Counted from the stretch's first letter, positions 12,246-24,833 are shown. The stretch is DNA of 64,000 nt from Gigaspora margarita (GCA_009809945.1 WTPW01000562.1:197107-261106); one strand, 5' to 3'. Program-made: numbers and translations. The notes: generated by a model not told the origin, from the sequence alone.

Positions 12246-13453
12246 TACTAACTTGAACAAATTAAGCATGCATTATTAGTAATTCTAGATAAGTAATACT
12301 TCAGTATTTGATCTGATGAGTGGCAATATCAGGTATGATATATATATTTTTATTGAATATTTACTTCAGCGTGCAATTATTCTGTATAAAACCAAAAGGT
12401 TAAACTATAAAGCCAGCAGATAGTTGTTTAGAATTGTGACCGTATATTTGACTATAGATAGTGTGAAACTGCAATATAAAAATGTTTTGCAGAATTCTGA
12501 TATAAACTTTGCTTTATACATAGGTATCAGATTATTTTGCCCTTGGCATAAGTCTAAATTAGAGAAAATATTTTAGTATGATGAAATATTTTTGGATAGC
12601 AAAAATTTATTTGAATGGCGAAAATATATCTACTCTTTAATTATCTCTATCACTGATTTCTAGATTCTATATCCCACAGACTTTATTTATCAAATTAAAA
12701 AAAAAAAAACATGATCAAGTAAATAAAATAAAATAAAAATAAAAAAAGTGACTGTATACAATCTGAATCAAAAAAACTAATTATATTGATATAATCCGTG
12801 ATTGAATAAAAAAATTCGCTATCTGAAATTAATTTCGACAGGTAATATTAAATTTAGAATTTTATTAGACAAAAATAGCTTCAACAGATGAAATAATTTT
12901 GCCATATGGCATTTGGAGTACAATGGCGAAAATATTAAAAACATTTCACATAATACTGTCTACTATAAATCAACCATAATTTCACTATCCATATATGCTT
13001 TGCCCTACCTTGATCTAACTATCCTAACCTTAACAATTTGTTAACACACATATAAAATTTGATCATTAGATCCTTCACCTCTCTTCGAACAGCACTTTAT
13101 ATATTCAATAAGTTATATAACTTAAGATGGAAACTAATAATCATGTATGTACTTGCGACTAACTATACCATTCCAATCAGAGATAGGATTTACTTGTAAT
13201 AGAAACTACAGAAAAAATGAAGCGAAATTAGTATCATCTAAAGCAATATAGTTTAAGTAGGGTTAGATTATAAATAGAGTTGGGCAAATTATTGCTCGAT
13301 CAAAAATTTGCTAGTTAATAGTCAAAGGATCTCTGACCAAACTGGCCAAATAATCAATGGGTCATGTCTATTAATTAATTATACAAATATAATATGTATC
13401 ATAATATATCTTAGGTGTTTCAAAAACTACTAAGTCACTAAAAAAAAGTATCA
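12246..13453. other. AT-rich spacer with one possible MITE
   Basis: No coding region is supported here. Around 12575-12957 the ends AGTATGATGAAATATTTTT and AAACATTTCACATAATACT are weakly inverted, and GGCGAAAATAT appears in both arms, so an old MITE may lie there. The rest is AT-rich single-copy-looking sequence. Confidence 0.35.
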
Positions 13454-13461
13454 CTTTTTGC

Positions 13462-13794
13462 TAGAGATGGTAAAGTCAGTTCAGGTCCGGTCTTGGTTTT
13501 AGGACTTGTAAGTTCTATCGCACGAATCTAAGGACCAGGTCCTTATATAATAAGTCCTAAAATTTAAGCCTGACCAATAGGATTAAGTCCTTGAACTTAG
13601 TTCTAATACTTTCTAACCAATTAAAATTCTTTGTTTACTATTTTATTAATAATATTTTTAAGTTTTAATATATTTTATATTAGGATCTATTGTGAATCTA
13701 TAGACCTAGATCCTAAAATTGAAACCTAGTCTTTAAAGACCAGGTCCCAAAACCAGGTCCTAAAGTTCCGAACTTAAGGACTTTGCCATCCCTA
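13462..13794. mobile_element. hAT-type MITE with AGGACCTGGTCC arrays
   Basis: A 333-bp element, TAGAGATGGTAAAGTC at the left and GACTTTGCCATCCCTA at the right, with a perfect 8-bp duplication CTTTTTGC (13454-13461 and 13795-13802). Both arms repeat GGACC / GGTCC words. The TAG..CTA ends and 8-bp duplication indicate hAT. Confidence 0.9.
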
Positions 13795-13889
13795 CTTTTT
13801 GCAGTTACTTTCTATGTTTCTGCAAATACAAATATATTAATAAATATTGAAATCAAAATTACTTAGAAACATTGAATGGTCCTGTCTGA

Positions 13890-14164
13890 TAGGGTTCCGC
13901 AATTTGATTTGATCTTCAAATATTTGAATCAAATATTTGATCAAATTCAAATTCAAATTTGACTATATTTGATTTGATCAAATTCAAATCTGGCCAAATT
14001 TGATTTGATTTGACAAATATTTAATTTGATTTGAAAATTACTATTAAAAATTCAAATTCAAATCCAAATATTTGAATCAAATCAAATTCAAATCAGGATC
14101 AATTTGATTTGATCAAATTCCAATTGACCCAATATTTGATTTAATTTGAATTTGAGGAACCCTA
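13890..14164 (+). mobile_element. hAT-type MITE, family H2, copy 1 (AAATTTGAATTTG arrays)
   Basis: A 275-bp element with ends TAGGGTTCCGCAA and GAGGAACCCTA and a perfect 8-bp duplication CTGTCTGA (13882-13889, 14165-14172). It is almost entirely built from TTTGATTTGAATTTG-type words and AAATATTTG palindromes. Copy 2 (inverted) is at 33398-33682. Confidence 0.92.
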
Positions 14165-14172
14165 CTGTCTGA

Positions 14173-14940
14173 TACTAACTCTTGGACCAGTCATCAAATT
14201 GATCAGATTAAGATTGACCGTTGACTGGTCTGTCAACACTGAACTATTAATTTATGAAATTGTATTTTTCATTCAATGGCTGAAATTTTTATTTGGAATT
14301 ATAAACCTTGCTAAAACTATACATATATGGAACCTTTATGACAAAAGGAGGTAATGGGCCAATCAATCACGATATATCGCACTCTATAAGATCTGGTGTA
14401 ATATGAAACCAAACAATAAACTAATTCGTTAGTTTAGAGTTAGGTGAGGGTTAGGTTAGGATAAGATACTTTAGTAAAATGGTTCTAATCCAAAATTTTG
14501 TTTTTGTTAGAGCACAAGAGATGGGTTTTTAGACCAAATTTCACACTATAGCTGATTTTTGACAATTTCATGCTACACCTGATCCTGCATTTTAATTGGC
14601 TGATTAGGGTAGCGATACATCAACATAGTACTGCTATCAATAGAAAAAGCAGATTGATATTTAAAAAAAATCAATGTTTCAACTTTCATAACTTATATCT
14701 TGATGAATTTGAAGTTATTTTAATAATTCAATAACCAAAAGAAAACTTAGGTCTTATGTTTTCTTTTGAATATAAATTATAACTAGTTTCAAAATTTATC
14801 AAGTATGATCCATAAAATTTGAGATATTAATTTTTTTAAAAATATCAATTTGCTTGATTTTTATTGACAGCTATCTAAATTATAAAATCTATTTTATCAG
14901 TATATTATATAACTCTTTTATAAAGGTAAATATTTTTAAT
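14173..14940. other. Spacer with telomere-like tract, repeated GATCCTGNATTTTATTGGC segment and a palindrome
   Basis: No gene seen. About 14436-14466 is rich in GGGTTAGG-like words. About 14520-14620 carries ACACCTGATCCTGCATTTT followed by TTGGCTGATTAGGG, a segment also recognisable near 32960, 34800 and 46850. An imperfect palindrome spans about 14648-14855 (GATATTTAAAAAAAATCAAT against its complement). Confidence 0.5.
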
Positions 14941-14954
14941 AATAGTTATTATAT

Positions 14955-16385
14955 ATATATATTTTTTTTTATTCTTTGACAGACTCACTAGAGCTTAGCT
15001 AGAATACATAGAAATAGGTTTAAAGCTACCTAGAACTAAAAAAAACATCTAAATTAACCATCTAATATATAAACCTAATATTATCCGGCTGCTTCTATAA
15101 GTGCCCAGATACGTCCTATCGCACTAATACTCCTGAGAGATCAGATGTCATAATGACAGTACCACCAAGAATATAGGATTTTTCTTCAAATCCCTCCCAC
15201 CTAGCATCTATGGTGGGGTCAGATATTTTTATATCTGTACTTAACCATACAAGAAAAAAAGAGTAACAAGAAAGTTTAAAGGAAAAATGAAAAATGTAGA
15301 AAAACTTCAAACTCTACACGAAATACCAAGTAATGAAAAACTAAATAATAAAAGGTGAGAGGAACGAAGAAAAAACCTATACTAATAATAGTACTAATAT
15401 ACATTTTTGAAAGAAAAAAGGACAAAAAAGAAAGAAAAGAAATGAAAAAAACTAAAAAACTAAATTCTATCCTTGTAGTTTAAAAATTATATAATACTGC
15501 ACAAGGAATCGCCTCACCTAAGTATTATATGTACATAATAAGAAAAAGAAAGTTCTAGAATTTGGTTTTCAAAGATCGACCAACTCCTCTGCACCACATC
15601 ACATTATGCGTCTGTTCCTGTTTATCTACATGCATGCCTTCTTCCCAATTAGGTTAGGAACAACAATGCCGATCTTTTGAAGGGGGTATGCCGAATTTCC
15701 TACTTTTTGTTCAAAATTCCAGAAACAAAAAACTCCAAGCAAGAATATGGTAATAGGCAGTGTTGTACGTTTTGGCTGTCCACAGCCTTTTTTGGCATGT
15801 CCACGTCCAAAATTGTCCAAACGTTCAAGATTGTCCAAAGCTTGTCCAGGCTTTAATAATTAATAAATCTATCTAAAAAATATATAACTATATATTTTTT
15901 TAGGTGCTGGACACATTTTAGTTAAAATTAAAATATGTTATCTTAATAAAATTTTAAGTAATTTTACTTTATTTAATTGTCCAAAATTGTCCAAAATTGT
16001 TCAAATCATTGTCCAAAGCTGTCCCGTGACAACACTGGTAATAGGTATTTGTAAGTGTTCGGTCCAAGTCCTTTAGATTTTTCAAGGAGTGTATTTGAAG
16101 AACCAAAATACTGTTCCCGTTAAGCCACTGCAAAAAAATTTTGTTGACGAAGAAAATTCTCCACCAAAATTTTGTGCTTACTAAAGCGCCGCCTGCTTGT
16201 TCACTCGTTCTTACTACTGTTGCTTCTGGCTTGCATGCCGAATATATAAAGGAGTCCCCGATAGTATAGTTGACCTTTATAAAAACCATTTTTTTGCAAT
16301 GCTTCTTTATCTATCTCCAGTAGTTTGTTATTCCATTTGTATGAAAATCTGGTACAAGTGATTGTCAGGAAGAGTTGCTGTAATG
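14955..16385 (-). mobile_element. G retroposon, copy 1, full length, minus strand
   Basis: A poly(A)-ended retroposon on the minus strand (T-run at about 14963-14970), flanked by the 14-bp duplication AATAGTTATTATAT (14941-14954 and 16386-16399). Without the hAT MITE at 15758-16037 and its 8-bp duplication it is 1143 bp, matching the 1138 bp of copy 2 (26193-29110), so both are probably full length. The 5' end reads CAACTCTTCCTGACAATC and the 3' end CTGTCAAAG plus poly(A). Open stretches on the minus strand (16045-16289; 15626-15750, with FCFWNFEQKVGNSAYPL) have a weak counterpart in copy 2, but no known domain is seen. No polymerase is present, so it is non-autonomous. Confidence 0.8.
15758..16037 (-). 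mobile_element. hAT-type MITE, family H1, copy 2
   Basis: 280 bp, inverted relative to copy 1, with a perfect 8-bp duplication GTAATAGG (15750-15757 and 16038-16045). It is inserted in the G retroposon and is therefore younger. Confidence 0.92.
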
Positions 16386-16399
16386 AATAGTTATTATAT

Positions 16400-16871
16400 T
16401 AATACTCTTTTATTTTTTATTCTTAATATTTAAAATTATATAAGATTTAGTAGAGCTTTTAAACCAATGTTATAATAAAATAAATATTATATATATTGAA
16501 GTTGTATACTATAGCAATACTTATATAATATAAAAATTATTAATATTAAGTATAATTAATTTTTTATTCTCAGATATAACTCTTTTCAACAATCTCTTGT
16601 ATCAAATTTTTCACAAATACTGATCTATGAAAAACCTTGTAGTTAGTATATTTGTATATAACAAAAACTTATTAGAGGTGACTTGGATATAAGAAATGAA
16701 TAGATGTTGAGATGAACTAAAATAGAAATGAAAAAGAACTCTCTTTATGGTTTGGACTCTCTGGTAGAAGACTTTGTTGCTATAGAAGTTGTAGTAGGGC
16801 TAAAACCCTAAAGTTTTTTGTCAAATAATATAGAAGCTTTAGCAAAAGCATACTTTTGGTTAAATATACTA
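16400..16871. other. AT-rich spacer, no gene seen
   Basis: No open reading frame of note, no recognisable repeat end and no RNA gene. Confidence 0.5.
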
Positions 16872-16879
16872 TTCTACAA

Positions 16880-17409
16880 TAGAGATTAAGCCTGGATAAG
16901 GCTTACCTGAATAACCTATATAAGCATCCCTTAACTAGATCATAGATATACCACTCAGATAACCCAGATAGAAATGCTTCATGTGAGAATCATGCAGCAA
17001 TATTAATGAACAAATATTATAAGAAATTTATGTTACAAAATTTTATTCTAATATACTGCTTATTAATCTCTCTAATAATACTTTACAGGTTATTAATGGA
17101 GTATAGTTAGTACTACAAAGTAGTCATTCGAAAGTTGAAGAATTATTATAAAAAAAATTTTTTTTTTGAACAAAATAGTTCTCTAGTTTGGATCGTTACT
17201 TCATTGTTTCTATATTTGCTAATACCAATTCTAGTTTAAATGTTGTTCATAACTATATGAAGGGCTAATTCTTATTTAATTATAAACAGGTTAACTGGAT
17301 TAACTAGATCAACCAGATCATTTGAGATTAACTAGGTCATTACTTAGGTAAGGGTTTAATAAACAAGCAGGTAACCCAGAATTAAATTTTATACTGGGCC
17401 TAATCTCTA
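16880..17409. mobile_element. hAT-type element with GGTTAACC/ACTAGATC arrays
   Basis: A 530-bp element with ends TAGAGATTAAGCC and GGGCCTAATCTCTA and a perfect 8-bp duplication TTCTACAA (16872-16879 and 17410-17417). The arms repeat ACCTGAATAACC, TAACCCAGATA and TTAACTAGATCAACC-like words. No coding capacity. Confidence 0.9.
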
Positions 17410-17417
17410 TTCTACAA

Positions 17418-17850
17418 GGCATAAAACTTATATTCACTTCAAGTTTGGTACTCTCGATATTTCTTCTTGGGCTTTTTAAAATTTTACCAACATATGGGAA
17501 TTCTAGCTTATCCTCTCCAAAAGATCAGTATTGTTTACAACTTCCAAATTGAAATTGAATCTACTAAATTAGAAACAAGCTACAAAAGAATTCAGAATCT
17601 TGAATAAACAATAAAACACATAAAGATAGTTTGAAGAAAATACTGAAATGAAATTACTTTCTAGAACATTCTTTTAGACATAGTTTTCTTTTTATTATAT
17701 ATATATAATACTTTGGCAGAGTATTTCTTTATGCAGTATTATAATTTTTATCTTAATGTTTTATTTGTTTTTCTTGTTTTGTTAGCTTTGTTTTTAGCAA
17801 AAAATTTTTCTTTGTCTTTCTCATCTTGTATATTGGTTTTTCATTTTGAT
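17418..17850. other. AT-rich spacer, no gene seen
   Basis: No convincing coding or repeat structure was recognised in this stretch. Confidence 0.5.
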
Positions 17851-18097
17851 TATATGGGGTCTTTGCCTTGAAAATNACCTTACGGGACTATGTAGATCTT
17901 ATGAATAAAAATTAAAATTTCTAGCCACCCAGTAATCCAATCCAAATAAACTTTTTTTATTTTGTAGAGCTTTGTGAGTTTTACAAAATAAAAAAAAATT
18001 TATTTGAATTGGATTACTAGATGGCTAGAAACTTTACTTTTTATTCATAAGATCTACATAGTCCCGTAAGGTCATTTTCAAGGCAAAGACCCTATAT
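17851..18097. mobile_element. Near-perfect foldback MITE (about 250 bp)
   Basis: The two halves are inverted copies: GGGGTCTTTGCCTTGAAAAT then CTTACGGGACTATGTAGATC on the left, with GATCTACATAGTCCCGTAAG and GGCAAAGACCC on the right. The arms are about 110 bp, with TATAT-like flanks. The superfamily is not certain. Confidence 0.7.
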
Positions 18098-19490
18098 AGT
18101 TATTCCTCTATATTTTTTATCCTACTTTTACGATCTATTAATCTGTTTTTCTTGTGATGGTTGAATACAGATAGTAATATCCCTACTATTGAAGCTAGGT
18201 AAAAGGAATTTAAAGAGAAATTCTATGCTCTTGATAGGGCTAACAAAGTCGTCTACTTTATCTATAAGATAGTACGACAGGTTGCACCAAAGTACTTTAG
18301 AAGTTATTGAGTAATGTTGAATTTAGCAAATTAGAAAGGGAGATTAATTAATTAATTATCATGTATAATAGTTTTTCTTCTATTTTTTTTTAATAAATAT
18401 TGGCAAGACTGTCTAAGGGTTAAAAAAAATTGGTTTATTCTAATAAATATATATATATATTAATACTTTAATTAAATAAAAAGATTATTAGATATAGTAA
18501 AAATTAAAAGTATCATCATCTTGTAATTTTTAAAACTACAATTTTAAAACTTAACAATAAATAATAATCAATAATTTATAATTTTTAATTACTATAACAG
18601 ATATTGTAGAAAAAATTTTAAAGTTAACTATTTTTACTAATAAAGTTAAAAAATTTGACCACTAGAATTCTAGTAAAAAATTATTATAATTCTAATTAGA
18701 ATTGTGAAATTCTTTTTAAATTTTAAAATCTTTTTAAAATTATTAATTTATACAAATATTAACCAATAATATAGTTTGATTTTTATATAAATTATACAAT
18801 ACGACTATAAAATTTGATTATTTTTTAAATTTGTTGATTTAAGATAACTTATACTATATTTAGTTGTTAATTTTTTAAATTTTTTAAAATTTTATTTAAT
18901 AAATTTAGTAAATAAATATAGAAACCTGTTATTGCTATCTCTTACATTTGTTAGTACTATTCCTAAAGCTAAAATCTGAACTATATCCAAACTATATTTA
19001 GCTTTTGATTTTACTCTAATATATAAAGAAAAGTCAATAGAAAAGAGACAAAGTTTTTTTAAATAAAAATTTTCTCAAGAGGTATAGCAACAGATATGTA
19101 TGCAATTAAAAGTTTTTAGATCCAACCGATCGTACACCCCTGGTGATGCATCGCAATAATAATTCTCATTTATTGTGATAGATTATAATGAAATCAGATC
19201 ATAATGAAATTTGGAACTTATTTTATGTCCGATTTTAAAAATTTTTGGGGCCTTTTTTATTAGGGTTTTTTTATAGTTAAGTTAGAGTTTAGGGTTAGAA
19301 TTATTAGGAAAAGAGTATAGGTAGATTTTGGTAGGGCTTATATTTTTAATTTGAGACCCACAATGACCTGATTTCATTATAAGCTGCAACATTTATTAAT
19401 AATATTTATCTAAATTTGATATGAAAGCTTTTTCAATACATCCATATCTTAGTAAGTTCTTGAGAACCCGACTTATAAATACCTAGTGAT
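18098..19490. other. AT-rich spacer without a supported gene
   Basis: Very AT-rich sequence. An inverted pair of TATAATGAAATCAG-like motifs near 19190 and 19370 may be the ends of a decayed element of about 200 bp. Nothing else could be identified. Confidence 0.4.
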
Positions 19491-19737
19491 AGGCTTTTTG
19501 GTTGTGCTTGGCATTTTGTGTCCAGCACTTTGTGCCGGCAGTTTGTGACTGGTATTTGGTATTTGTACCTGGCACTTGTGCGGTATTTTGTGTTGTGCCC
19601 GGCATTATTGCTTGGCACAAAGTGCCTATGCCATTAATAGTACCTGCACCTTTGTGCCTATAGGCACAGGCACGGCTTTAGGCACTAGTGCCTGGTCTGG
19701 TGCCAATGTGCCTGGCATGGGCATTTGCAGACCCCTA
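19491..19737. repeat. GGCAC/GTGCC word-array repeat, probably a decayed MITE
   Basis: More than twelve GGCAC, GTGCC and GCACTTTGTGCC words occur in about 240 bp of locally GC-rich sequence. The ends CTAGTGATAGGC and GCAGACCCCTAG are weakly inverted. No target duplication was found, so hAT membership is only suggested by its design. Confidence 0.5.
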
Positions 19738-20247
19738 GGACGTACCAGAAAATTTGATTGTTAATATTCCAAGATTTCGCAAGCTGAATGTTTTTTGACC
19801 CAATAATCTTTAGTAGTTCTAATAGTTGTATTTGATGGATCTTGAACAGCTTTAATATAAAAATATAATAATAAATAAAGGCTTTACGAAGAATGCCGTC
19901 GAGCATTACGAAATAAAAGTAAATATTCTTGTAACTCGGACATTTTGAAAAATTTACAGTATGGAACGATTTGTAGAATTCAATTTCATCTGTTTTAATA
20001 ATCTGATAATTACTAAACTTTAGGTTAATTTTAAATCCGGTTATTAAGTGGAATTTGAATTCTCTAGCCAACTGAGTCAGTTTAGAATCTCGTTGCAAAA
20101 TAAATTGATTCGACGTACAACATATATATATACTATGTATAGTCATAGATTATTGTAGATTGTTGTATTTTTTATACAAAAATAGAACCGATTCCAAATT
20201 CTATCGTATATTTTTCATACAATTTTTGAATAAGAATAGTTATTATA

Positions 20248-20434
20248 CAGTCGCACCTCCCTAAGTGCACACTCCCTAAGTGCCGCTATATAAAAAACCT
20301 ACACCTCTACTTGGTCCCAGATTATATAATAATTATAAAATTTAACCTCTCTAAATGCACACCCTCTTGAGTGCACTTTTTGCTTGTTTTTTTTACTATG
20401 GTCCCGAGGGAGTGCACTTAGGGAGGTGCGACTG
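20248..20434. mobile_element. TA-target MITE (pogo/Tc1-like), 187 bp
   Basis: Inverted ends CAGTCGCACCTCCCTAAGTG on both sides are identical over at least 22 bp, flanked by TA (20246-20247 and 20435-20436). It lies 61 bp beyond the stop codon of the methyltransferase gene. Confidence 0.92.
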
Positions 20435-20495
20435 TAGTATTTATATGCACCTTAGTAGCAAATATCATATCTTAATAGAAAAGCTACAATTAACG

Positions 20496-21592
20496 TTAAT
20501 CTTTCTTACAAAAAATTCTAACATGTTTCATACATGTTTTATATTCTTCAGTCTCTTTATCTAACGCATTTATCAATGCATCACATTCTTCACTAGACTT
20601 GTTCATTAGTTGCATTAGTTTTGATTTTCCTGCTGCGAACCCTGATTTTAGATTTCTTAATGCCTTTCAATAAAACTCGTGATAAGCACATTGTTTTTCA
20701 AAAGGAACCTTACGAGTTTAAATGAAAAAAAATTACCAATTCTCCAAGCTTTCCGCCCCACCCCAAAGGGGTTGTCTCTTGCTTGCACTGAATATTTGAA
20801 AGTTTTCCTGTTGACTGTAACATAATTGGAATTTTGGAGATGATGTATGGGTTCACGCCTTTTAAAGCGAGGGATTTTGCCGCTATAAATTTAATGTGTA
20901 AAAATAGCATCATTCTCAAAAAAATAAATAAATATATATATATATATATATATACCGGTATAAGACTTTTGAAAAAAAAACACTTACAGACATCAAATAA
21001 AAGTGCAGTTTTTGGACCACTGTTCGTTTGTTTCATCTCAAATTCCATCAACTCAATGGAACCACCTTTCTTGGTTACTCTTACTATCTCACCAATAATA
21101 AATGTCCATTGCCCTTCGGTTAGTGAACTCCACAAAAATCGTTGATACACGAAATCAAAAGTTTCATCCGGAAACGGAAGTCCATTTAAAATATTGCATT
21201 CTAGATAACCAGCATTAGGAAGAGTATCTTTATCTTTGGGAAAGTATCGTGATACGATATCTATTCCTATGAATGTTGATAATGGATAGGTTTGCGCCAT
21301 GTCACTTACCCAGGAGCCGTATCCACAGCTTTTTTTAAATAAACTTAGATAATATTTTTACCTTAACTTTTTTAAAAAGCGAAACTTATAATAATGATTA
21401 CCCAATATCCAAAGTTCGAATCCCTTTTTTTAACTTTTCGTCCATATCTGCTGAAAAATTGCCTTGCCACACGTATTTTATTATACCATGCTGAATCTCC
21501 GATCTATTTATCTCACTTTTACCGCTTGGAAACGGATACCTAAATTCTTCAACTGAAAAGTTTATATTGCATATGTCTTGATATTTATCCAT
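20496..21592 (-). CDS. SAM-dependent class I methyltransferase, four exons
   Basis: Four exons on the minus strand: 21592-21402, 21328-20988, 20882-20737 and 20663-20496 (stop TAA at 20498-20496). The introns, 73, 105 and 73 bp, are all GT-AG, and the exons sum to 846 nt, 281 residues. Motif I, LDIGCGYGSW (residues 61-70), is formed exactly across the first splice junction; the acidic residue after beta-2 is D87 in GIDI; LPFPDETFDFVYQR (114-127) and EIVRVTKKGGSIELME are the next Rossmann-fold motifs; a C-terminal PLGWGGKLGEL follows, and the last exon gives SSEECDALI and ends FCKKD. This architecture is that of fungal UMTA-like methyltransferases; the substrate is unknown. Intron 2 contains a (TA)n tract. 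The frame is open upstream of the chosen ATG behind an AG, so an extra 5' exon is possible. Confidence 0.85.
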
Positions 21593-22342
21593 TAGAATTT
21601 TTAGAGGTATGCGCTCAAGGATTGCTTTAACGTGTATGGTACCAAAAAAAAAAAAAAAACCAATTCAATTAATAATATATAGATTAAATTCTACATTCTC
21701 GTATTACATATAATGTGTTAACACCAGTGTAAAGAGTTTAGAAATTAACGTCTACCTAGAGTTGCACACTCAATACATATTTAATACATATGCTTTATTC
21801 TTATGTTGACAAGTTATTATATACATTGCTTGATATGGAATTTATTATGTACCCGACAATTGGGAACTATAAACAATTGCTTAATGTAGACCCGACTTAA
21901 AATTTTGAAGTTTACGGGTTTATTCAACTAATTACTAAAGCATTACATAAGGATATTTGCTAATTTCTAATATTTTCGCGACAGGAATCCGAATTAGGTT
22001 TATGGTATTACGTAATTTTTTTATTATACTATGAAAACCTTAACGTTAAAAGTGAGTACCTTAAAGGTGAGTAACGTGGTACCTAATAATACTGGCCAAA
22101 CTTAAGTGCCTGAGACAGCTAAATAAATTCCCGATAATGGCCGATAATTTACCGACTCAGTCGATAAGCTAACGGCTTCGACCAATATTATAAGCTTATA
22201 AATTCGGTTGTCAAAAATTTTTTCAGTTATCTTAGGAATAGTAAAATAGCTGTATATGTTGTTAATGCTGAAATTTTAGGATTTAAGGTTAGAGTTATAA
22301 TAGCACAGCAAAAGGTACGTAGCATTGGGACAATCATAAATA
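21593..22342. other. 5' flank of the methyltransferase gene
   Basis: An A-run at 21643-21658 sits just upstream of the start codon (T-run on the gene strand). No TATA or other promoter element can be named with confidence. Nothing else was recognised up to the MITE at 22345. Confidence 0.4.
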
Positions 22343-22344
22343 TA

Positions 22345-22487
22345 TCGTATTTCGCGGTCTAAACCACCCCCTTGTAGAATTCTTCACAGCATTTGTCTAG
22401 CCATTTTTAATCTCGACAGTAAAATAAGATGCCCGAGTATAAAGCTGTGAAAATTCTACAGGGGTGGTTTAGACCCGCAAAATACGG
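22345..22487. mobile_element. TA-target foldback MITE of the CCGTA-end type, 143 bp
   Basis: Left TCGTATTTCGCGGTCTAAAC and right (complement) CCGTATTTTGCGGGTCTAAA give inverted arms of about 50 bp, flanked by TA (22343-22344, 22488-22489). The terminal bases match the MITEs at 29658, 59875 and 61932. Confidence 0.85.
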
Positions 22488-22716
22488 TATCTTAAAACCA
22501 TCATCACATGATTAATTTTATCATAACAATAACGAAAAAAAAATACACTTTATTGGCGGAATGTAGTGGAGGGCAATTTCTATGCAAAATGATATAAAAG
22601 TTATGGTTTTGTTGCATCCGTAATAAGAACATCAAAAACGTAATTTTGAATTTTCTGTCTTTACCACTTGCATATTCGTGTAATACAACAATCTCGTGAT
22701 TTCGCTCCGTTTTCTA

Positions 22717-23056
22717 CAGTGCGGGACACCTTAAACCAGCAACTTTTTTTTAAAGTGGCCAAATTAAGACAGAATACTAAATTTTAATTGGTTAATAATT
22801 TAAAATTTTATTATGTTTTTTTTTTATTATGTTTTTTAATTTAAGTGGCCAAATTTTACTTTTATTAGTAACTTTAAAAGGCAATAACACTTTCAAAATT
22901 TATTAAATTAAAAAATAAATTTTGTAATTTTGTTCTACTTGTTTTTTTGTATATTTTTACAAAAAAAAAAATTTTTATTTATCTATATTTTTTATTTTTA
23001 TAAATAAATTTAAAAAAAATATTAGTTTTCACTTGCTGGTTTAAGGTCCCGCACTA
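22717..23056. mobile_element. TA-target MITE, CAGTGCGGGAC ends, 340 bp
   Basis: Ends CAGTGCGGGACACCTTAAAC and (complement) TAGTGCGGGACCTTAAACCA, with TA on both sides (22715-22716, 23057-23058). The interior is AT-rich and non-coding. Confidence 0.85.
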
Positions 23057-23058
23057 TA

Positions 23059-23933
23059 GTTATAATTATTTGTGCAACATTGCGTGCTTTTAATCCGATT
23101 GTATAGAAAATTAAAATGTTACACAGACTTATTAGTCACTATATGAGTTAGCATCCCAATCCAATTGTATGGCATGAAAATGAATTGTAGAAAGTCGTGA
23201 TCAAAAAATATAAAATATAGCTTCTGCCTTATATATAGTTATAATAATTCAAAAAACTGCAAGATAGTTCAGAAACTAGCTAAGGAGCATTTATTTGAAA
23301 AGATGTCTGTTCAAGATTCCTATTATTAAAATTCAATCTGTTTTATTAAAAAGAAAGGAAAAAGAAAGAATCTGCACTGGGATTTAAAGGATCAAAAGTA
23401 TTATCTGTAATAATAAACAGCATAGTGCTTCAATTGTGTTCAATTAAATAGTAATACCAAGTTCAAGTCAATATTTGAACTTGGTCAACAAAGCTCTACT
23501 GTATACTAAAAATATTATAATAGATTGATTGTAAATACAAAAACAAATTAAAACTAACCTTATATGTTTATACCAAAAATACTATGTATATACTTCTCCA
23601 ATACTATCTTAAAATATTTGTTAAATTTTTTGAACTACAAAAAAAAGTACTATTATTTGTATTAAAACTAGACCTCTGCATAGGTAACTATAGTAATTTG
23701 TCTAATTATTTGCTACTACTAGAAAAAAATTGAAAAAAAGATAAAAAATTTTATAATAGATTATATATATAAAATAATATTATTTATTCTTAATTTGAAT
23801 TTTAGAAATTGAAGTTTATAAAGAAGAGGGGAATATTGTGGTACAGTTAAGTAACATTAGGGTGTATATAAATCAAAACTATATATAAATGTACACCAAA
23901 TTTTATAATTAAAAATTTTTACATAAAAAAAAG
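23059..23933. other. AT-rich spacer, no gene seen
   Basis: No supported coding sequence, RNA gene or element boundary was found in this stretch. Confidence 0.45.
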
Positions 23934-24833
23934 AGGGCTACTATTTCTACCATAGTATTTTGCTATTTTCACTATAGTTATACAAAATTTTCTATTTTAG
24001 AATTCACTCTAACTTTAACTTTAACCCTAATCCTAACTCTAAAAACTAATAAGTAAACTTTCTTTGGCCCCTAATTGAAAGTTGTAAAGCTCATTTTTCT
24101 GATTCTAATAGTAGTTAAATCATCAAAATTGGCTTAGAGATCCCAAGATACTTGGGATCAAAGAAGAGAACATAAGGATCAGCAAATTTACTGTTATACA
24201 AAGTATAGAAATGCCGTTAAATATAAAACGTGATTTGTACAGAATTTTATTATCACAATTGACTTTGAGTTCTTGAGTAAAGTTGTTCTTTGGCTCAAAA
24301 AAAATACTAGTTTTTTAAGACAAGTTTTATCAGTTTTTAGTAAAATTTTTTATTATGATAAAAAACTTTTAAAAATGTAAAGAAAACAAAGTTAAAAAAA
24401 TGAGAAGTTTATTAATACAATTGACTTTGGGCTCTTAAGTAAAGTTGTTCTTTGGCTCAAAAAAATGCTAGTTTTTTAAGACAAGTTTATTAGTTTTTTA
24501 GTAAAGTTTTCACTACAATAAAAAAATGTTTCAAAATGTATATAAAAAAAACTGAAAAGTTTGTGTAATAGTAAATTTGCTGATCCTTATATTCTTTTCT
24601 TTGATTCCAAATATCTAGGGATCCACTAGGCTGATTTTGATAATTTAACTACCATTAGAATCAGAAAAATGAGCTTTACAACTTTTAACTAGGAACCAAA
24701 AAAGATTTACTTATTAGTTTTAGAGTTAGAATTATAGTAAATTTATAATATATTATATTAAATTCTAAAAATAAAAATTCTTGTATAACCATACTGGAAA
24801 TAGCAAAATATCATGGTGGAAATAGGCATCCCT
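23934..24833. mobile_element. Long foldback element, about 900 bp
   Basis: Outer arms AGGGCTACTATTTCTACCAT and (complement) AGGGATGCCTATTTCCACCA are inverted over most of their length; later parts of the arms pair as well (CATCAAAATTGGCTTAGAG against its complement near 24627, AGGATCAGCAAATTTACTGT against 24567-24586). Total arm length exceeds 350 bp. The centre carries a duplicated TTGACTTTGGGCTCTTAAGT-like unit (24259 and 24420). No clear target duplication, so the superfamily is open. Confidence 0.65.

Noticed and set aside
19685-20146. Minus-strand open frame of 153 residues next to the methyltransferase gene
   Set aside because: No recognisable domain, AT-driven composition (I, K, F, Y), and its C-terminal part runs into the GGCAC repeat. 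Not supported as a gene, though a relic cannot be excluded.
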